From Ciceribacter sichuanensis (GTDB lineage Bacteria; Pseudomonadota; Alphaproteobacteria; Rhizobiales; Rhizobiaceae), in NCBI RefSeq assembly GCF_024055605.1, contig NZ_JAMXLX010000007.1, forward strand, positions 62,001 through 126,000: 64,000 bases of DNA, read 5' to 3'. The position numbers were made by a program, and so were the translations under genes. The notes beneath the pieces were generated by a model, which was given only the letters and a program-made list of their open reading frames with translations, was not told where the DNA came from and did no database searches. This document shows positions 54,489 through 63,921 of this stretch, piece by piece. Position 1 is the stretch's first letter; each line of letters begins with the position of its first letter.

Positions 54489-55397
54489 TCAGAATGCTTC
54501 GAGGCGAGCCATTTCGGCCCAGACCTTCTGCTGCTCGTCTTCGGAGAGCGGCGAGAAGGGCGGATGGACATTCAGCCAGCCAAGGTCGTTGCGCCGACGG
54601 GCGATCATGGTCTTCACCGTGGGAAGCTGGACATAGGCATTGGTGAGCGTGCGCCAGGCGACGATGACGTCCTGCGCTGCCTTCACCTCGTCAGCATTGG
54701 CGGGATCGTTCCAGTGGTCGTAGACGATACGCAATTCCTTCGCGACCAGGTTGGAGGACGCGGTGATGCAGCCCGCGCCGCCGCCCTGCAGAACCGGCAA
54801 CAGCAACGGGTCCGCACCCGCCAGCACGCAGAAACCGGGGAATTTCTCCGAGATCGCATGCATGTTCTCGATCTTGCCGTCGCTGTCCTTGATACCAACG
54901 ACGGTATCCGGGAACGCGTCGCGCAGCATGGCGATCAGCGTGTGGGAGATCGGAACGCCCGTCAGCATGGGAATGTGGTAGAGGATGACCTTCAACCGGT
55001 CGTCGGCCACCCGTTCGATGATGCTGGCGTAGAAGCGGAACAGGCTCTCGTCGGAAAACGCTGTGTAGTAGAAGGGCGGAAGCAGGACGACGCCGCGCAC
55101 CCCGGCCTGAACTGCATGGCGCGTCATTTCCACGGCATCCGTCACCGCGCAGGACGACGTGCCGGGAAGCAGGCCATCGGCAGGCACGCCTGCCTTCAGG
55201 GCGGCTTCGACCAGATCCATGCGCTCGCGCACCCCGAAGCTGTTTGCCTCGCCGGTGGAACCCAGCATGGCGACGCCATGGCAACCTTCATCGAGCAGCG
55301 CGCGGGCATGCGCACCGAACAGTTCGAGATTGGGCGTTCCGTCGGATTTCAGCGGGGTCGCCGCAGCACAATAGACACCCTCGATAGCAAAACTCAT
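54489..55397 (-). CDS. DapA/NanA-family aldolase-lyase
   Basis: A 302-residue class I aldolase of the dihydrodipicolinate synthase/N-acetylneuraminate lyase superfamily. It has GSTGEANSF near residue 47, the conserved tyrosine in YHIPMLTG, and the Schiff-base lysine in VGIKDSDGK. It overlaps the PdxA2-like gene by ATGA. Context with acid-sugar enzymes points to a 2-keto-3-deoxy sugar-acid aldolase or dehydratase rather than lysine biosynthesis. A neuraminate lyase role is possible given the sialidase-fold gene, but other sialic-acid genes are missing. Confidence 0.9.
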   Translation of the reverse strand: MSFAIEGVYCAAATPLKSDGTPNLELFGAHARALLDEGCHGVAMLGSTGEANSFGVRERMDLVEAALKAGVPADGLLPGTSSCAVTDAVEMTRHAVQAGVRGVVLLPPFYYTAFSDESLFRFYASIIERVADDRLKVILYHIPMLTGVPISHTLIAMLRDAFPDTVVGIKDSDGKIENMHAISEKFPGFCVLAGADPLLLPVLQGGGAGCITASSNLVAKELRIVYDHWNDPANADEVKAAQDVIVAWRTLTNAYVQLPTVKTMIARRRNDLGWLNVHPPFSPLSEDEQQKVWAEMARLEAF

Positions 55398-56344
55398 TTG
55401 CGTCCTCCCGCGACCAGCTTGCGCGCATAGGCGATGGCCGCATTCATGTTGCCGTGATTGGCGATACCCTTGCCGGCGATGTCGAAAGCCGTTCCGTGGT
55501 CGACCGATGTGCGGTCGATCGGCAGTTCGACGGAAACGTTGACTGCCGTGTCGAAGGCCACCAGCTTGATCGGGATGTGGCCCTGGTCATGATACTGGGC
55601 GACCACCAGATCGAAGGCGCCGCTATAGGCCCGGTAAAACACTGTATCGGCCGAGATCGGGCCGTAGGCATCGATGCCCTCGGCGCGAGCGGCAGCGACA
55701 GCCGGTGCGATCTGCTCGTCGTCCTCGGTGCCGAACAGGCCGTTTTCACCGCAATGGGGGTTGAGGCCAGCCACGGCAATGCGCGGCTTCTCGATGCCGA
55801 TGCGTTTCAGATGGGCGTCGCCGGCGCGGATGGTTGCAAGAACGCGTTCCGTGGTGGAACGGCGGATCGCCTCCTGCAGCGCGACATGGGTCGAGACATG
55901 GATGACCTTCAACCGGTCGGAAGCGAGCAGCATGTAGGCGGCCTTAGAGCCGGTGAGATGCCGCAGCATGCCGGTGTGGCCGTCATAATGATGACCGGCG
56001 GCGTTCAGGGCTTCCTTGTTGATCGGCGCGGTGACGATGCAGCCGATCTTGCCGGCTTCGGCGTCAAGAACGGCCTTTTCGATGAAGCGGAACGCCGCAT
56101 CGCCGGCGACCGCTGAAAGCTTGCCGAAGGGAAGCGGAGCGCCCTCGATCGGGAGATCGACGACGCGGTCCGTGAGGTCCACGTCGATACCGATGGCGGC
56201 CTTTGCCGCCTCCAGCGTCGCAAGGTTGCCGTAGATCAGCGTGCGGTTACGGTCAGCCTCGCTCATCTCCGCCAGCGCCTTGAGGCTGATCTCCGGACCA
56301 ACGCCTGCCGGGTCGCCCATGGTAATGCCGATGATGTCGCTCAT
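55394..56344 (-). CDS. pdxA2: PdxA2-like 4-phospho-acid-sugar dehydrogenase
   Basis: A 316-residue NAD- and metal-dependent oxidative decarboxylase of the PdxA family. It opens [14 protein letters not shown], has metal histidines in HYDGHTGML and DQGHIPIKL, and ends with [12 protein letters not shown]. Classical PdxA makes pyridoxine precursors; the PdxA2 branch, found beside DUF1537 kinases, oxidises D-threonate 4-phosphate to dihydroxyacetone phosphate and CO2. The gene neighbourhood supports PdxA2. The ATG at 56344 has a GGAG site; the frame upstream is a shadow of the sialidase-fold gene. Confidence 0.9.
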   Translation of the reverse strand: MSDIIGITMGDPAGVGPEISLKALAEMSEADRNRTLIYGNLATLEAAKAAIGIDVDLTDRVVDLPIEGAPLPFGKLSAVAGDAAFRFIEKAVLDAEAGKIGCIVTAPINKEALNAAGHHYDGHTGMLRHLTGSKAAYMLLASDRLKVIHVSTHVALQEAIRRSTTERVLATIRAGDAHLKRIGIEKPRIAVAGLNPHCGENGLFGTEDDEQIAPAVAAARAEGIDAYGPISADTVFYRAYSGAFDLVVAQYHDQGHIPIKLVAFDTAVNVSVELPIDRTSVDHGTAFDIAGKGIANHGNMNAAIAYARKLVAGGRK

Positions 56345-56346
56345 CC

Positions 56347-57540
56347 TCAATTCTCCGCTTCGAGTTTCGCCAGCGCCTCGGGGGCAAGCCGGACATATTT
56401 GATCGCCCGGCGATAATAGGTGTAGGCGATATGCAGGGTTCCATCCGGATCCTGAAGGATCCAGGGATAGGACATTTCCTTGTTGCGACCGTCGGTAGAA
56501 TCGTTCGACGTGCAGGTACCGGGGCCATCCTCGATGACGATCCGCCTTGGGAAGGTCAAGCCGCCATCCTCGGAGAAGCAGACGGCGACAGGCGCCCGCG
56601 GGACGCCCCAGACAGGCACGCAACCACCGGATGGGTCGGCATCGGGACGGGCATCGTCCTCGCCAAGTTCGTCATAAAGGGATGCACGCCGGTCGCTGGA
56701 CATAGCGGCATTCACCGGATTGCCGATCACCGCCACCCGACCATCGACAAGGCGGATAGCCGCAATCGAGGAGTTGTTGTTGGGAACATCGGTCGGTTGC
56801 GGTGCCGACCATGAGTGTCCGCCATCCGTGCTTTCCGAACGATGGACGAAATCGGCCTGGCGACGGCGATAGAAGGCCGCGAAACGGTTGTCGCCCAGCG
56901 CAACCGGGCTCATATGCACCGATCCGATGGAACCCGGCACTTCTTCAAGCCGCCATGTCGCGCCGGCATCCGACGAGACACCGATTGCCGCGACGTCATG
57001 GCTGCCGTTCCACTTCTGGCCTGGCCGCTGAACGCAACGAAAGATCGGCAGAACCCAGGCGCCATCGTCACGAACGACAAGGGGTGCGCGGATGAAGCAG
57101 CCGCGCGGCAGATCGAGAAACCGCCCTTCGCCGCTCGAGATCATCGTCGGATCGGCCGCATCCCGGGAGAGAGGCGCCATACGGATCCGGCACTCGTCCT
57201 GATTGGCGGATGGCTGCGCCGTATGAAACAGCCAGAGCTGCCCATCCGGCGCGGTGAAGATCACCGGGTTCTGTTCCGAATGGGCAGGATCGCCGCTCAG
57301 CGCTCGCGCAGGTCCCCATACGGAAGCACCCGGCAGCAGGATAGAGGCGTGAATGGAAATGTCCGACTTACCTTCCAGAGTGCCGCCAAACCACGCGCAA
57401 ATCAGCGCGCCATCCGGCAGCCTTGAAAGAAAGGCGGCATGGTTCTGGATTTTCGGCGATGGCAGAAACGCCTCCTCCCGACCGGGCGCTGCCTGTGACA
57501 GCGCGCCCGTCATGGCGGCGGCAATAGTTTCCGGATGCAT
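56347..57540 (-). CDS. Sialidase-fold (BNR/Asp-box) protein
   Basis: A 397-residue protein with three Asp-box repeats ([26 protein letters not shown]), so a six-bladed beta-propeller of the exo-sialidase-like PF13088 type. There is no signal peptide from the ATG at 57540 (GGAGGAG site), so it is probably cytoplasmic. The upstream part of the frame is AT-rich promoter DNA and was dropped. It is the first gene of the minus-strand operon. It may cleave an imported uronic- or sialic-acid-bearing oligosaccharide, as hydrolase or lyase, before the aldolase and PdxA2 act. Confidence 0.83.
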   Translation of the reverse strand: MHPETIAAAMTGALSQAAPGREEAFLPSPKIQNHAAFLSRLPDGALICAWFGGTLEGKSDISIHASILLPGASVWGPARALSGDPAHSEQNPVIFTAPDGQLWLFHTAQPSANQDECRIRMAPLSRDAADPTMISSGEGRFLDLPRGCFIRAPLVVRDDGAWVLPIFRCVQRPGQKWNGSHDVAAIGVSSDAGATWRLEEVPGSIGSVHMSPVALGDNRFAAFYRRRQADFVHRSESTDGGHSWSAPQPTDVPNNNSSIAAIRLVDGRVAVIGNPVNAAMSSDRRASLYDELGEDDARPDADPSGGCVPVWGVPRAPVAVCFSEDGGLTFPRRIVIEDGPGTCTSNDSTDGRNKEMSYPWILQDPDGTLHIAYTYYRRAIKYVRLAPEALAKLEAEN

Positions 57541-57780
57541 GGTCTCCTCCCGGATCGAAACTGCCGTGAAAATCGACCTCAAATCATCTGTTGTCAAGTT
57601 GATTGAAATTTGTTCATTGGCAAAATCGATGCAAATATAAACAATTATATCAATAAAATCATTTAGATATGAATTCGTAAAAAAATTCTTTCGCTGAGGT
57701 TTACGAGAAATGTTGACAAAAATGATATCCCCCATCATGGTTTAGGCACGACATGGAGGATGTCTGCAACGGAGGAGAGA
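57541..57780. promoter_or_regulatory. Divergent control region of the two acid-sugar operons
   Basis: A 240-base AT-rich gap between the sialidase-fold gene and the EamA transporter gene. TTGTCAA (57591-57597) and its reverse complement TTGACAA (57713-57719) give -35-like boxes facing each operon. TTGGCAAA at 57617-57624 recurs, inverted, before the kinase gene. ATGAT-7-ATCAT at 57722-57738 is a small inverted repeat close to the plus-strand start. Likely target of the FadR-type regulator. Confidence 0.5.
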
Positions 57781-58662
57781 ATGACCGGCCACGTCGCCAG
57801 AAAACGGTCCACAGGCCTTGCTGTGGCCCTTGCCGCAACAGGCGCATGCCTGTCGGCCGCTGACGCCGTGCTGGTGCGTAGCCTCAATGGCGAGGTTCAT
57901 CCTTTTATCATCGCCTTCTTCCGTGCGGTATTCGGGGCACTCGCCATTTTGCCTATCGTGGCGAGAAATCCTCGGGTGATGATTTCGGTCTACCCGCTGC
58001 GTCAGCACACGGTGCGGGCGGGCCTCAAGCTCCTGACGCTGGTAGCTTTTTTCGCAGCCTTCTCCAGAGGTCCGCTGACGGATGTCACCGCGGTTGCCTT
58101 CACTTCGCCGATCTTCGTGTTGATCGGCGCCGCACTGGCGTTCGGCGAAAAGCTCGGGCCGACGCGCATCGCGGCGCTGCTATTCGGCTTCGGCGGAGCC
58201 ATGCTGGTCGTGAGCCCCGTTGGTTCCGGCCTGACGCTTGCGATCGGCTTCGCCTTTGCCGGCGCGCTGCTGCAGGCGCTGATCCAGCTCATGCTGAAAT
58301 CGATGTCATCAGGCGACCGCACCGATACGCTGGTCTGCCTCAACCTGCTCTTGACCGTGCCAATGGCCGCCGTACTCGCGGCGCTCGTTTGGACGACGCC
58401 AACCTGGCACCAGTTCGGCCTTTTGGCACTTCAGGGCGTGCTTGGCGCCATCTGCATGTCGGCCATGACCCACGCCTTCAGCCTCGCGGATGCCTCCGTC
58501 GTGGCACCCGTCGACTTTGCCCGGCTGCCGATGGTCGCAGCCTTCGCCTATGTGCTGTTCGGGGAAGTGGCAGGTGCTGCCACCTGGATCGGCGGCGAGA
58601 TGATCTGTTTCGCGGTGCTACTCGCCGCACGTCCGCTCCGGCGGACAACTAAGCAGCCATGA
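57781..58662 (+). CDS. EamA (DMT superfamily) transporter
   Basis: A 293-residue inner-membrane protein with about ten helices in two EamA repeats: PFIIAFFRAVFGALAIL in the first, and SLADASVVAPVDFARLP then YVLFGE in the second. The ATG at 57781 follows GGAGGAG; an ATG at 57760 sits directly against another GGAGG and is less likely. It is first in the plus-strand operon ahead of the oligopeptide-type importer. It probably exports or exchanges a metabolite of the acid-sugar pathway. Confidence 0.88.
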   Translation: MTGHVARKRSTGLAVALAATGACLSAADAVLVRSLNGEVHPFIIAFFRAVFGALAILPIVARNPRVMISVYPLRQHTVRAGLKLLTLVAFFAAFSRGPLTDVTAVAFTSPIFVLIGAALAFGEKLGPTRIAALLFGFGGAMLVVSPVGSGLTLAIGFAFAGALLQALIQLMLKSMSSGDRTDTLVCLNLLLTVPMAAVLAALVWTTPTWHQFGLLALQGVLGAICMSAMTHAFSLADASVVAPVDFARLPMVAAFAYVLFGEVAGAATWIGGEMICFAVLLAARPLRRTTKQP

Positions 58663-58694
58663 ATGGTTCGTGGCCGTATTCTGGGAGGAAGAAA

Positions 58695-60197
58695 ATGATC
58701 AGAAAGACATTGCTTGCCGGCGGGCTTCTGCTTGCCGCCAGCGTCGCACCGGTCCTCGCTGCCGACACCGGCGTGAAGATCGTGCTCAACGAGGAAGCCG
58801 ACCTGCTCGAACCCTGCATGGCGACGCGCTCCAACATCGGCCGCATCATTCTCGGAAACATCAGCGAAACGCTGACGGAACTGGACGTTCGCGGCGGCAA
58901 GGGCCTGCAGCCGCGTCTCGCCGAAAGCTGGGCACAGCAGCCTGACGGCAGCTGGCGCTTCACACTTCGCAAGGGCGTGAAGTTCTCTGACGGCTCGGAT
59001 TTCGATGCCAAGGATGTGAAATTCTCCTTCAACCGCGCCATGGACAAGTCGATCACCTGCGAAACGCCGCGCTATTTCGGCGGCATGACGGTGACGGCAA
59101 AGGTGGTCGACGACCAGACCGTCGACTTCTCCGCCGATCCGGTCCAACCGATCCTGCCGCTTCTGCTCTCGCTGGTAACCATCGTGCCGGAAGGTACGCC
59201 GATCTCCTTTATCCGCGAACCGATCGGCACCGGTCCTTACAAGCTTACGGAATGGACACCCGGCCAGCAGATCGTTCTCGAAGAGCGCAGCGATTACTGG
59301 GGCAACAAGCCGGCCGTCACCAAGGCCACCTACCTCTTCCGCGCAGATCCGGCCGTGCGTGCCGCCATGGTGCAGACGGGCGAAGCTGACATCGCTCCGT
59401 CGATCTCTCAGCTCGACGCAACCAATCCGGCGACCGACTTCTCCTATCTCGACTCCGAGACGGTCTATATCCGCCTCGACCACTCCATGGCTCCGATCAA
59501 CGATCTGCGCGTCCGCAAGGCGCTGAACATGGCGATCGACCGCGAAGCCTTCGTCGGTACGCTGGTGCCGAAGGGTACGCTGCTCGCGACCTCCGTCTTC
59601 CCGCCGCCGACGCTCGGCTGGAATAAGGACGTGAAAGTCCCGGCTTACGATCCGGACGGCGCCAAGAAGCTGCTCGAGGAAGCCAAGGCTGATGGCGTTC
59701 CGGTCGACACCAAGCTCACGCTCGTCGCCCGTACGGCAAACTTCCCGAACATCACCGAGATCATGGAAGCGATCCAGCAGCAGTTGCAGGAAGTCGGCTT
59801 CAACGTCGACCTGAAGTTCTACGAAGTCGCGGAATTCGAGAAGCTCTACTCCAAGCCCTATCCGACGGATCGCGGCCCGATGCTGGTTACGGCCATGCAT
59901 GACAACTCGAAGGGCGACCCCGTCTTCTCGATGTTCTTCAAATATGCAAGCGACGGCCGCCAGTCCGGCATCAGCGATCCCAAGGTCGATGACCTGATCA
60001 AGCGTGCATCCGCAGCAACCGGCGAGGAACGCGCAAAGCTCTGGTCTGAAACCGTCGCCTATCTTCATGACGATCTGGCCGCCGATATCCTGCTGTTCCA
60101 TATGGTCGGTTACAGCCGCGTTTCCGAGCGGGTCGACTTCAAGCCGACCATGGCGACAAACTCGCAGCTCCAACTCTCTGAAATCGGCTTCAAGTGA
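58695..60197 (+). CDS. Family 5 ABC solute-binding protein
   Basis: A 500-residue periplasmic protein. The Sec signal peptide MIRKTLLAGGLLLAASVAPVLA is followed by mature sequence with the family landmarks LAESWAQQPDGSWRFTLRKG and DLRVRKALNMAIDREAF. The ATG at 58695 has GGGAGG. The operon supplies two permeases and a double ATPase. Its ligand is likely an oligosaccharide or sugar-acid conjugate because the divergent operon encodes sugar-acid catabolism; a peptide cannot be excluded. Confidence 0.92.
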   Translation: MIRKTLLAGGLLLAASVAPVLAADTGVKIVLNEEADLLEPCMATRSNIGRIILGNISETLTELDVRGGKGLQPRLAESWAQQPDGSWRFTLRKGVKFSDGSDFDAKDVKFSFNRAMDKSITCETPRYFGGMTVTAKVVDDQTVDFSADPVQPILPLLLSLVTIVPEGTPISFIREPIGTGPYKLTEWTPGQQIVLEERSDYWGNKPAVTKATYLFRADPAVRAAMVQTGEADIAPSISQLDATNPATDFSYLDSETVYIRLDHSMAPINDLRVRKALNMAIDREAFVGTLVPKGTLLATSVFPPPTLGWNKDVKVPAYDPDGAKKLLEEAKADGVPVDTKLTLVARTANFPNITEIMEAIQQQLQEVGFNVDLKFYEVAEFEKLYSKPYPTDRGPMLVTAMHDNSKGDPVFSMFFKYASDGRQSGISDPKVDDLIKRASAATGEERAKLWSETVAYLHDDLAADILLFHMVGYSRVSERVDFKPTMATNSQLQLSEIGFK

Positions 60198-60205
60198 AAC
60201 CGGGC

Positions 60206-60227
60206 GGGCGGGGAGAACACCCCGCCC
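60206..60227. repeat. Intercistronic hairpin after the solute-binding-protein gene
   Basis: A perfect 8-bp stem GGGCGGGG (60206-60213) with CCCCGCCC (60220-60227) and an AGAACA loop, eight bases past the binding-protein stop. It has no T tract. It probably stabilises the binding-protein mRNA relative to the permease genes, as in the first transporter operon (10040-10085). Confidence 0.7.
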
Positions 60228-60256
60228 TTACCCCCTCGCAATGAAAGCGAACTGCC

Positions 60257-61171
60257 ATGCTAACCTTTATCCGCAAACGCGCGCTTGCCTCGCTGATATC
60301 GCTGGTCGGCCTCGTCGTGCTGGTCTTCTTCCTGTCGCGCCTGACCGGTGACCCGGCGGCTCTTTTCCTGCCGGAAGATGCGACCGAGGCGATGCGGGTG
60401 CAGTTCCGTGAACTTCACGGCCTGAACGATCCGGTGCTCGTGCAGTTCGGCCGCTATGTCTGGGACCTTTTCCATCTCGATTTCGGTGACTCGATCCGCA
60501 AGGCCCGTCCCGCAATCGATGTCGTGCTAGAAGCCTTCACCTGGACGCTGCAGCTTGCCATCATCACCATGGTGCTGGTCACCGCCGCAGCGATCGTCGT
60601 CGGCTCGCTCGCCGCATTCCGCGCCGGCGGTTTCTTCGACCGCATCGCCTCGCTCGTTTCGCTGATCGGCGCTTCCGCGCCCGACTTCTGGATCGCCATC
60701 GTCGCGATCGTCGTCTTCTCGATCAGCCTCGGCTGGGTGCCGACATCCGGCACGGGCACTATCCTGCACTGGATCCTGCCGATCGGCGTTCTCTTCATCC
60801 GCCCCTTCGGCCTGATCGTTCAGGTGGTGCGCGGCTCGATGATCTCGGCGCTCTCTTCCGCCTATGTGAAGACGGCGCGCGCCAAGGGCGTCCGCGCCCG
60901 CCCGATCATCTTCGTACATGCCCTTCGCAACGCCATGCTGCCCGTGATCACCGTCATCGGCGACCAGGCCGCGTCCCTGCTGAACGGCGCGGTCGTGATC
61001 GAGACCATCTTCGGCTTCCCCGGCGTGGGCAAGCTGATGATCGACTCGATCCTGCAGCGCGACTTCAACGTAGTGCTGGCCGCGATCCTCGTGACCGCGC
61101 TCGCCATCTTCCTCATGAACCTGCTGATCGATCTCGCCTATGCCGTACTCGACCCCCGTATCCGCTACTGA
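60257..61171 (+). CDS. Oligopeptide-type ABC permease (DppB-like)
   Basis: A 304-residue inner-membrane permease with the DppB N-terminal helix (LASLISLVGLVVLVFFLSR), the coupling loop TARAKGVRARPIIFVHALRNA and the C-terminal LAYAVLDPRIRY. It follows the intercistronic hairpin and precedes its DppC-like partner by seven bases. Confidence 0.93.
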   Translation: MLTFIRKRALASLISLVGLVVLVFFLSRLTGDPAALFLPEDATEAMRVQFRELHGLNDPVLVQFGRYVWDLFHLDFGDSIRKARPAIDVVLEAFTWTLQLAIITMVLVTAAAIVVGSLAAFRAGGFFDRIASLVSLIGASAPDFWIAIVAIVVFSISLGWVPTSGTGTILHWILPIGVLFIRPFGLIVQVVRGSMISALSSAYVKTARAKGVRARPIIFVHALRNAMLPVITVIGDQAASLLNGAVVIETIFGFPGVGKLMIDSILQRDFNVVLAAILVTALAIFLMNLLIDLAYAVLDPRIRY

Positions 61172-61178
61172 GGGCATC

Positions 61179-62093
61179 ATGACACACACCGAAGCCATGC
61201 CCGAAACGCCCGGACCAATCGCCCGCTTCACCCGCATGCTGTGGGCGGACAAGTTCGCGCTGACCGCTGCGATCTTCCTTCTCATCGTGCTGGTGATGGC
61301 CCTGATCGGCCCCGCCTGGCTGGACGCCGCCGCGCAGAAGCAGAACCTGCGTGGGCGCAATGCGCCGCCCTTCCATCTCGATCTCGGCTGGCTGTGGTTC
61401 CTCGGCGCCGACGCGCTCGGTCGGCCGCTTCTCGCCCGCATCATCGTCGCGACACAGAACACCATGATGGTGGCCGCCGGCGCCGTGCTGTTCTCGGCCA
61501 TTGCCGGCTCGATGCTCGGCCTGATCGCAGGCTATGCCGGCAACAAGGTGAGCCAAATCATTATGCGGATCGCCGACGTGATCATGTCCTTCCCGTCGCT
61601 GCTGATCGCCGTCATCGTGCTCTACGTGTTCGGCCCGTCGGTCACCAACCTGATCATCATCCTCTCGATCACCCGCATTCCCGTCTATCTGCGCACGACG
61701 CGCGCCGAAGTGCTGGAAATCCGCGAACGCATGTTCGTCTCGGCGGCACGGGTGATGGGCGCCTCGCAGAAGCGGATCATCTTCCGTCATATCCTGCCGG
61801 TCGTCCTGCCGACGCTAACCACCATCGCAACCCTCGACTTCGCCTATGTCATGCTGGCGGAAAGCTCGCTTTCCTTCCTCGGCATCGGTATCCAGCCGCC
61901 GGAAATCACCTGGGGGCTGATGATCGCACAGGGCCGGCAGTACCTTACGAATGCATGGTGGCTCTCCTTCTGGCCGGGCCTCGCCATCATTCTCACCACC
62001 CTGTCCCTGAACCTTCTGTCGAACTGGCTGCGCATCGCACTCGATCCCGTGCAGCGCTGGCGCCTGGAAATGAGAGGTCACAAGAATGGCTGA
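61179..62093 (+). CDS. Oligopeptide-type ABC permease (DppC-like)
   Basis: A 304-residue inner-membrane permease with the conserved FLGADALGRPLLARI after the first helix, the coupling loop SAARVMGASQKRIIFRHILP and the SSLSFLGIGIQPPEITWG segment. Its external loop is short, unlike the DppC-like protein at 25591. The ATG at 61179 follows GAGGG. The gene overlaps the ATPase gene by eight bases. Confidence 0.93.
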   Translation: MTHTEAMPETPGPIARFTRMLWADKFALTAAIFLLIVLVMALIGPAWLDAAAQKQNLRGRNAPPFHLDLGWLWFLGADALGRPLLARIIVATQNTMMVAAGAVLFSAIAGSMLGLIAGYAGNKVSQIIMRIADVIMSFPSLLIAVIVLYVFGPSVTNLIIILSITRIPVYLRTTRAEVLEIRERMFVSAARVMGASQKRIIFRHILPVVLPTLTTIATLDFAYVMLAESSLSFLGIGIQPPEITWGLMIAQGRQYLTNAWWLSFWPGLAIILTTLSLNLLSNWLRIALDPVQRWRLEMRGHKNG

Positions 62094-63714
62094 GCATCTT
62101 CTCGAAGTCAGGAACCTCTCGGTCGAGTTCCATACAGCAGCCGGTGTGGTCAAGGCGGTCAAGGGTATCTCCTGGTATCTCGACCGCGGCGAAACGCTCG
62201 CCATCCTCGGTGAATCGGGATCGGGCAAGTCGGTCTCCGCCTCGGCGATCCTCGACCTGATCGACATGCCGCCCGGCCGCATCACCAGCGGCGAGATCCG
62301 GTTCGACGGCAAGGATCTGCTGAAGCTTTCCGCTTCCCAGCGCCGGGATATCAACGGCCGGAAGATCGCCATGATCTTCCAGGATCCGCTCAGCCATCTC
62401 AACCCGGTCTATCCGGTCGGCTGGCAGATCGTCGAGGCGCTCACCACCCATGGCGTCGACCGGGCGGCGGCCCATGCCGAAGCACTCAGGCTTGTGACCC
62501 GCGTGGGTATTCCCGAGCCTGAAAACGCGCTGAAGAAATATCCGCACCAGTTCTCCGGCGGCCAGCGCCAGCGCCTGATGATCGCAATGGCGCTTGCCAT
62601 GAAACCTGACGTCATCATCGCCGACGAACCGACGACGGCGCTCGACGTGACCGTGCAGGCCGAAGTGCTGCGTCTGCTCGACGAGTTGCAGCAGGAAACC
62701 GGCATGGGTGTGCTGATCATCACCCACGACCTGGGAGTTGTCGCCGAGATCGCCGACCGGGTCGTGGTGATGAATGCCGGCGAAATCGTGGAGACCGGCA
62801 GCACGCGCGAGGTCTACAAGAACCCGCGACATCCCTATACGCGCAAGCTGATCGGCGCTGCCCCCGGACGCGGCGAGATGCATCCGCCGTTGGAAGCCCG
62901 CGAGCCTGTCTTGAAGGTCCGGGACCTGCAGAAATACTACAGCGCCTTCCACGCGCTGGACGGCGTTTCCTTTGATCTCATGCCGGGCGAGACGCTGGCT
63001 GTGGTCGGTGAAAGCGGCTCCGGCAAGTCGACGCTCGCCCGCATCCTGCTTCGCCTAGACGAGCCGAGCGGCGGGCAGGCCTTCTGGAAAGGACGGGATC
63101 TTTTTACCCTTTCTCCGGCCGAACTCTTCAAGCTTCGCCGCGACCTGCAAATGGTCTTCCAGGATCCGACCCAGTCGCTCAATCCGCGCATGACAGTGTA
63201 CGATCTCGTGTCCGAGGCATGGGTCATCCACCCCGAGATCCTGCCGAAGAAACAGTGGCGCAGCCGCGTCGCCGAACTGCTGGTGCAGGTCGGTCTGCGG
63301 CCAGAGCATGCGGTACGTTACCCGCATCAGTTTTCCGGCGGGCAGCGCCAGCGTATCGCCATTGCCCGGGCACTTGCGCTCGAACCGCAACTGATCGTCT
63401 GCGACGAGGCCGTGTCAGCTCTCGACGTCTCGGTTCAGGCGCAGGTGATCGACCTTCTCGACAAGCTGCGAAAGGAAATGGGCATCGCCTTCATCTTCAT
63501 CGCCCACGACCTGCCTGTTGTGCGTGATTTTGCGGATCACGTGATGGTGATGCAGAAGGGCAAGGTGGTGGAACTCGGCACGGTTCGCCAGATCTTCGAG
63601 GCCCCGAAGATGCCCTATACCCAAGCGCTGCTGGCCGCTGGCCTCGACCCCGATCCGGATGTGCAGGCAGAACGCCGCGAGGCACGGCTCAAGCTGGCGC
63701 GGGCCTCAGGCTGA
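62086..63714 (+). CDS. Fused double ATPase of the oligopeptide-type importer
   Basis: A 542-residue protein with two complete ATPase domains. Domain one: Walker A GESGSGKS, signature [15 protein letters not shown], Walker [13 protein letters not shown], switch THDLG. Domain two: Walker A GESGSGKS, signature [15 protein letters not shown], Walker B LIVCDEAVSALD, switch AHDLP. Note DEA in place of DEP in the second, still with the catalytic Glu. It energises the two permeases encoded just upstream and ends the operon. Confidence 0.94.
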   Translation: MAEHLLEVRNLSVEFHTAAGVVKAVKGISWYLDRGETLAILGESGSGKSVSASAILDLIDMPPGRITSGEIRFDGKDLLKLSASQRRDINGRKIAMIFQDPLSHLNPVYPVGWQIVEALTTHGVDRAAAHAEALRLVTRVGIPEPENALKKYPHQFSGGQRQRLMIAMALAMKPDVIIADEPTTALDVTVQAEVLRLLDELQQETGMGVLIITHDLGVVAEIADRVVVMNAGEIVETGSTREVYKNPRHPYTRKLIGAAPGRGEMHPPLEAREPVLKVRDLQKYYSAFHALDGVSFDLMPGETLAVVGESGSGKSTLARILLRLDEPSGGQAFWKGRDLFTLSPAELFKLRRDLQMVFQDPTQSLNPRMTVYDLVSEAWVIHPEILPKKQWRSRVAELLVQVGLRPEHAVRYPHQFSGGQRQRIAIARALALEPQLIVCDEAVSALDVSVQAQVIDLLDKLRKEMGIAFIFIAHDLPVVRDFADHVMVMQKGKVVELGTVRQIFEAPKMPYTQALLAAGLDPDPDVQAERREARLKLARASG

Positions 63715-63745
63715 GCCCATCAACACACGCAAAAGAATACGGATA

Positions 63746-63774
63746 TCAGGCGGCTTCGGTCGCCTGAATGTTTT
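63746..63774 (+). terminator. Terminator hairpin with UUCG loop after the importer operon
   Basis: A 9-bp stem including one G-T pair (63746-63754 with 63759-63767) is capped by a stable TTCG tetraloop and followed by ATGTTTT. It lies 31 bases past the ATPase stop and closes the plus-strand operon. Confidence 0.78.
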
Positions 63775-63921
63775 CACCCTCCAGCATCGGACACCTTCCC
63801 GCCTATCCTACCGCCAGCTGATAACAGCTTGACGTCGGGACACGCTGCCTCTCTTGTCCTTATCCTGATTGCCGCGTTGGCAATCTGGAACCATGAAGCC
63901 CGAACCAAGAGGAATGAGGAT

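Noticed and set aside
54489..57540. Full sialic-acid catabolic cluster (NanA plus sialidase)
   Set aside because: No NanE, NanK, NagA or NagB homologue is present, the sialidase-fold protein has no export signal, and the neighbours point to four-carbon acid sugars.
58548..60173. Minus-strand frame of 541 codons opposite the binding-protein gene
   Set aside because: The plus strand has a signal peptide, ribosome site and family 5 motifs, and is flanked by its permeases; the opposite frame is a high-GC artefact.
61241..62260. Second plus-strand frame of 339 codons overlapping the DppC-like gene
   Set aside because: Frame-shifted shadow rich in Arg/His; the real frame carries the DppC motifs and couples to the ATPase gene.
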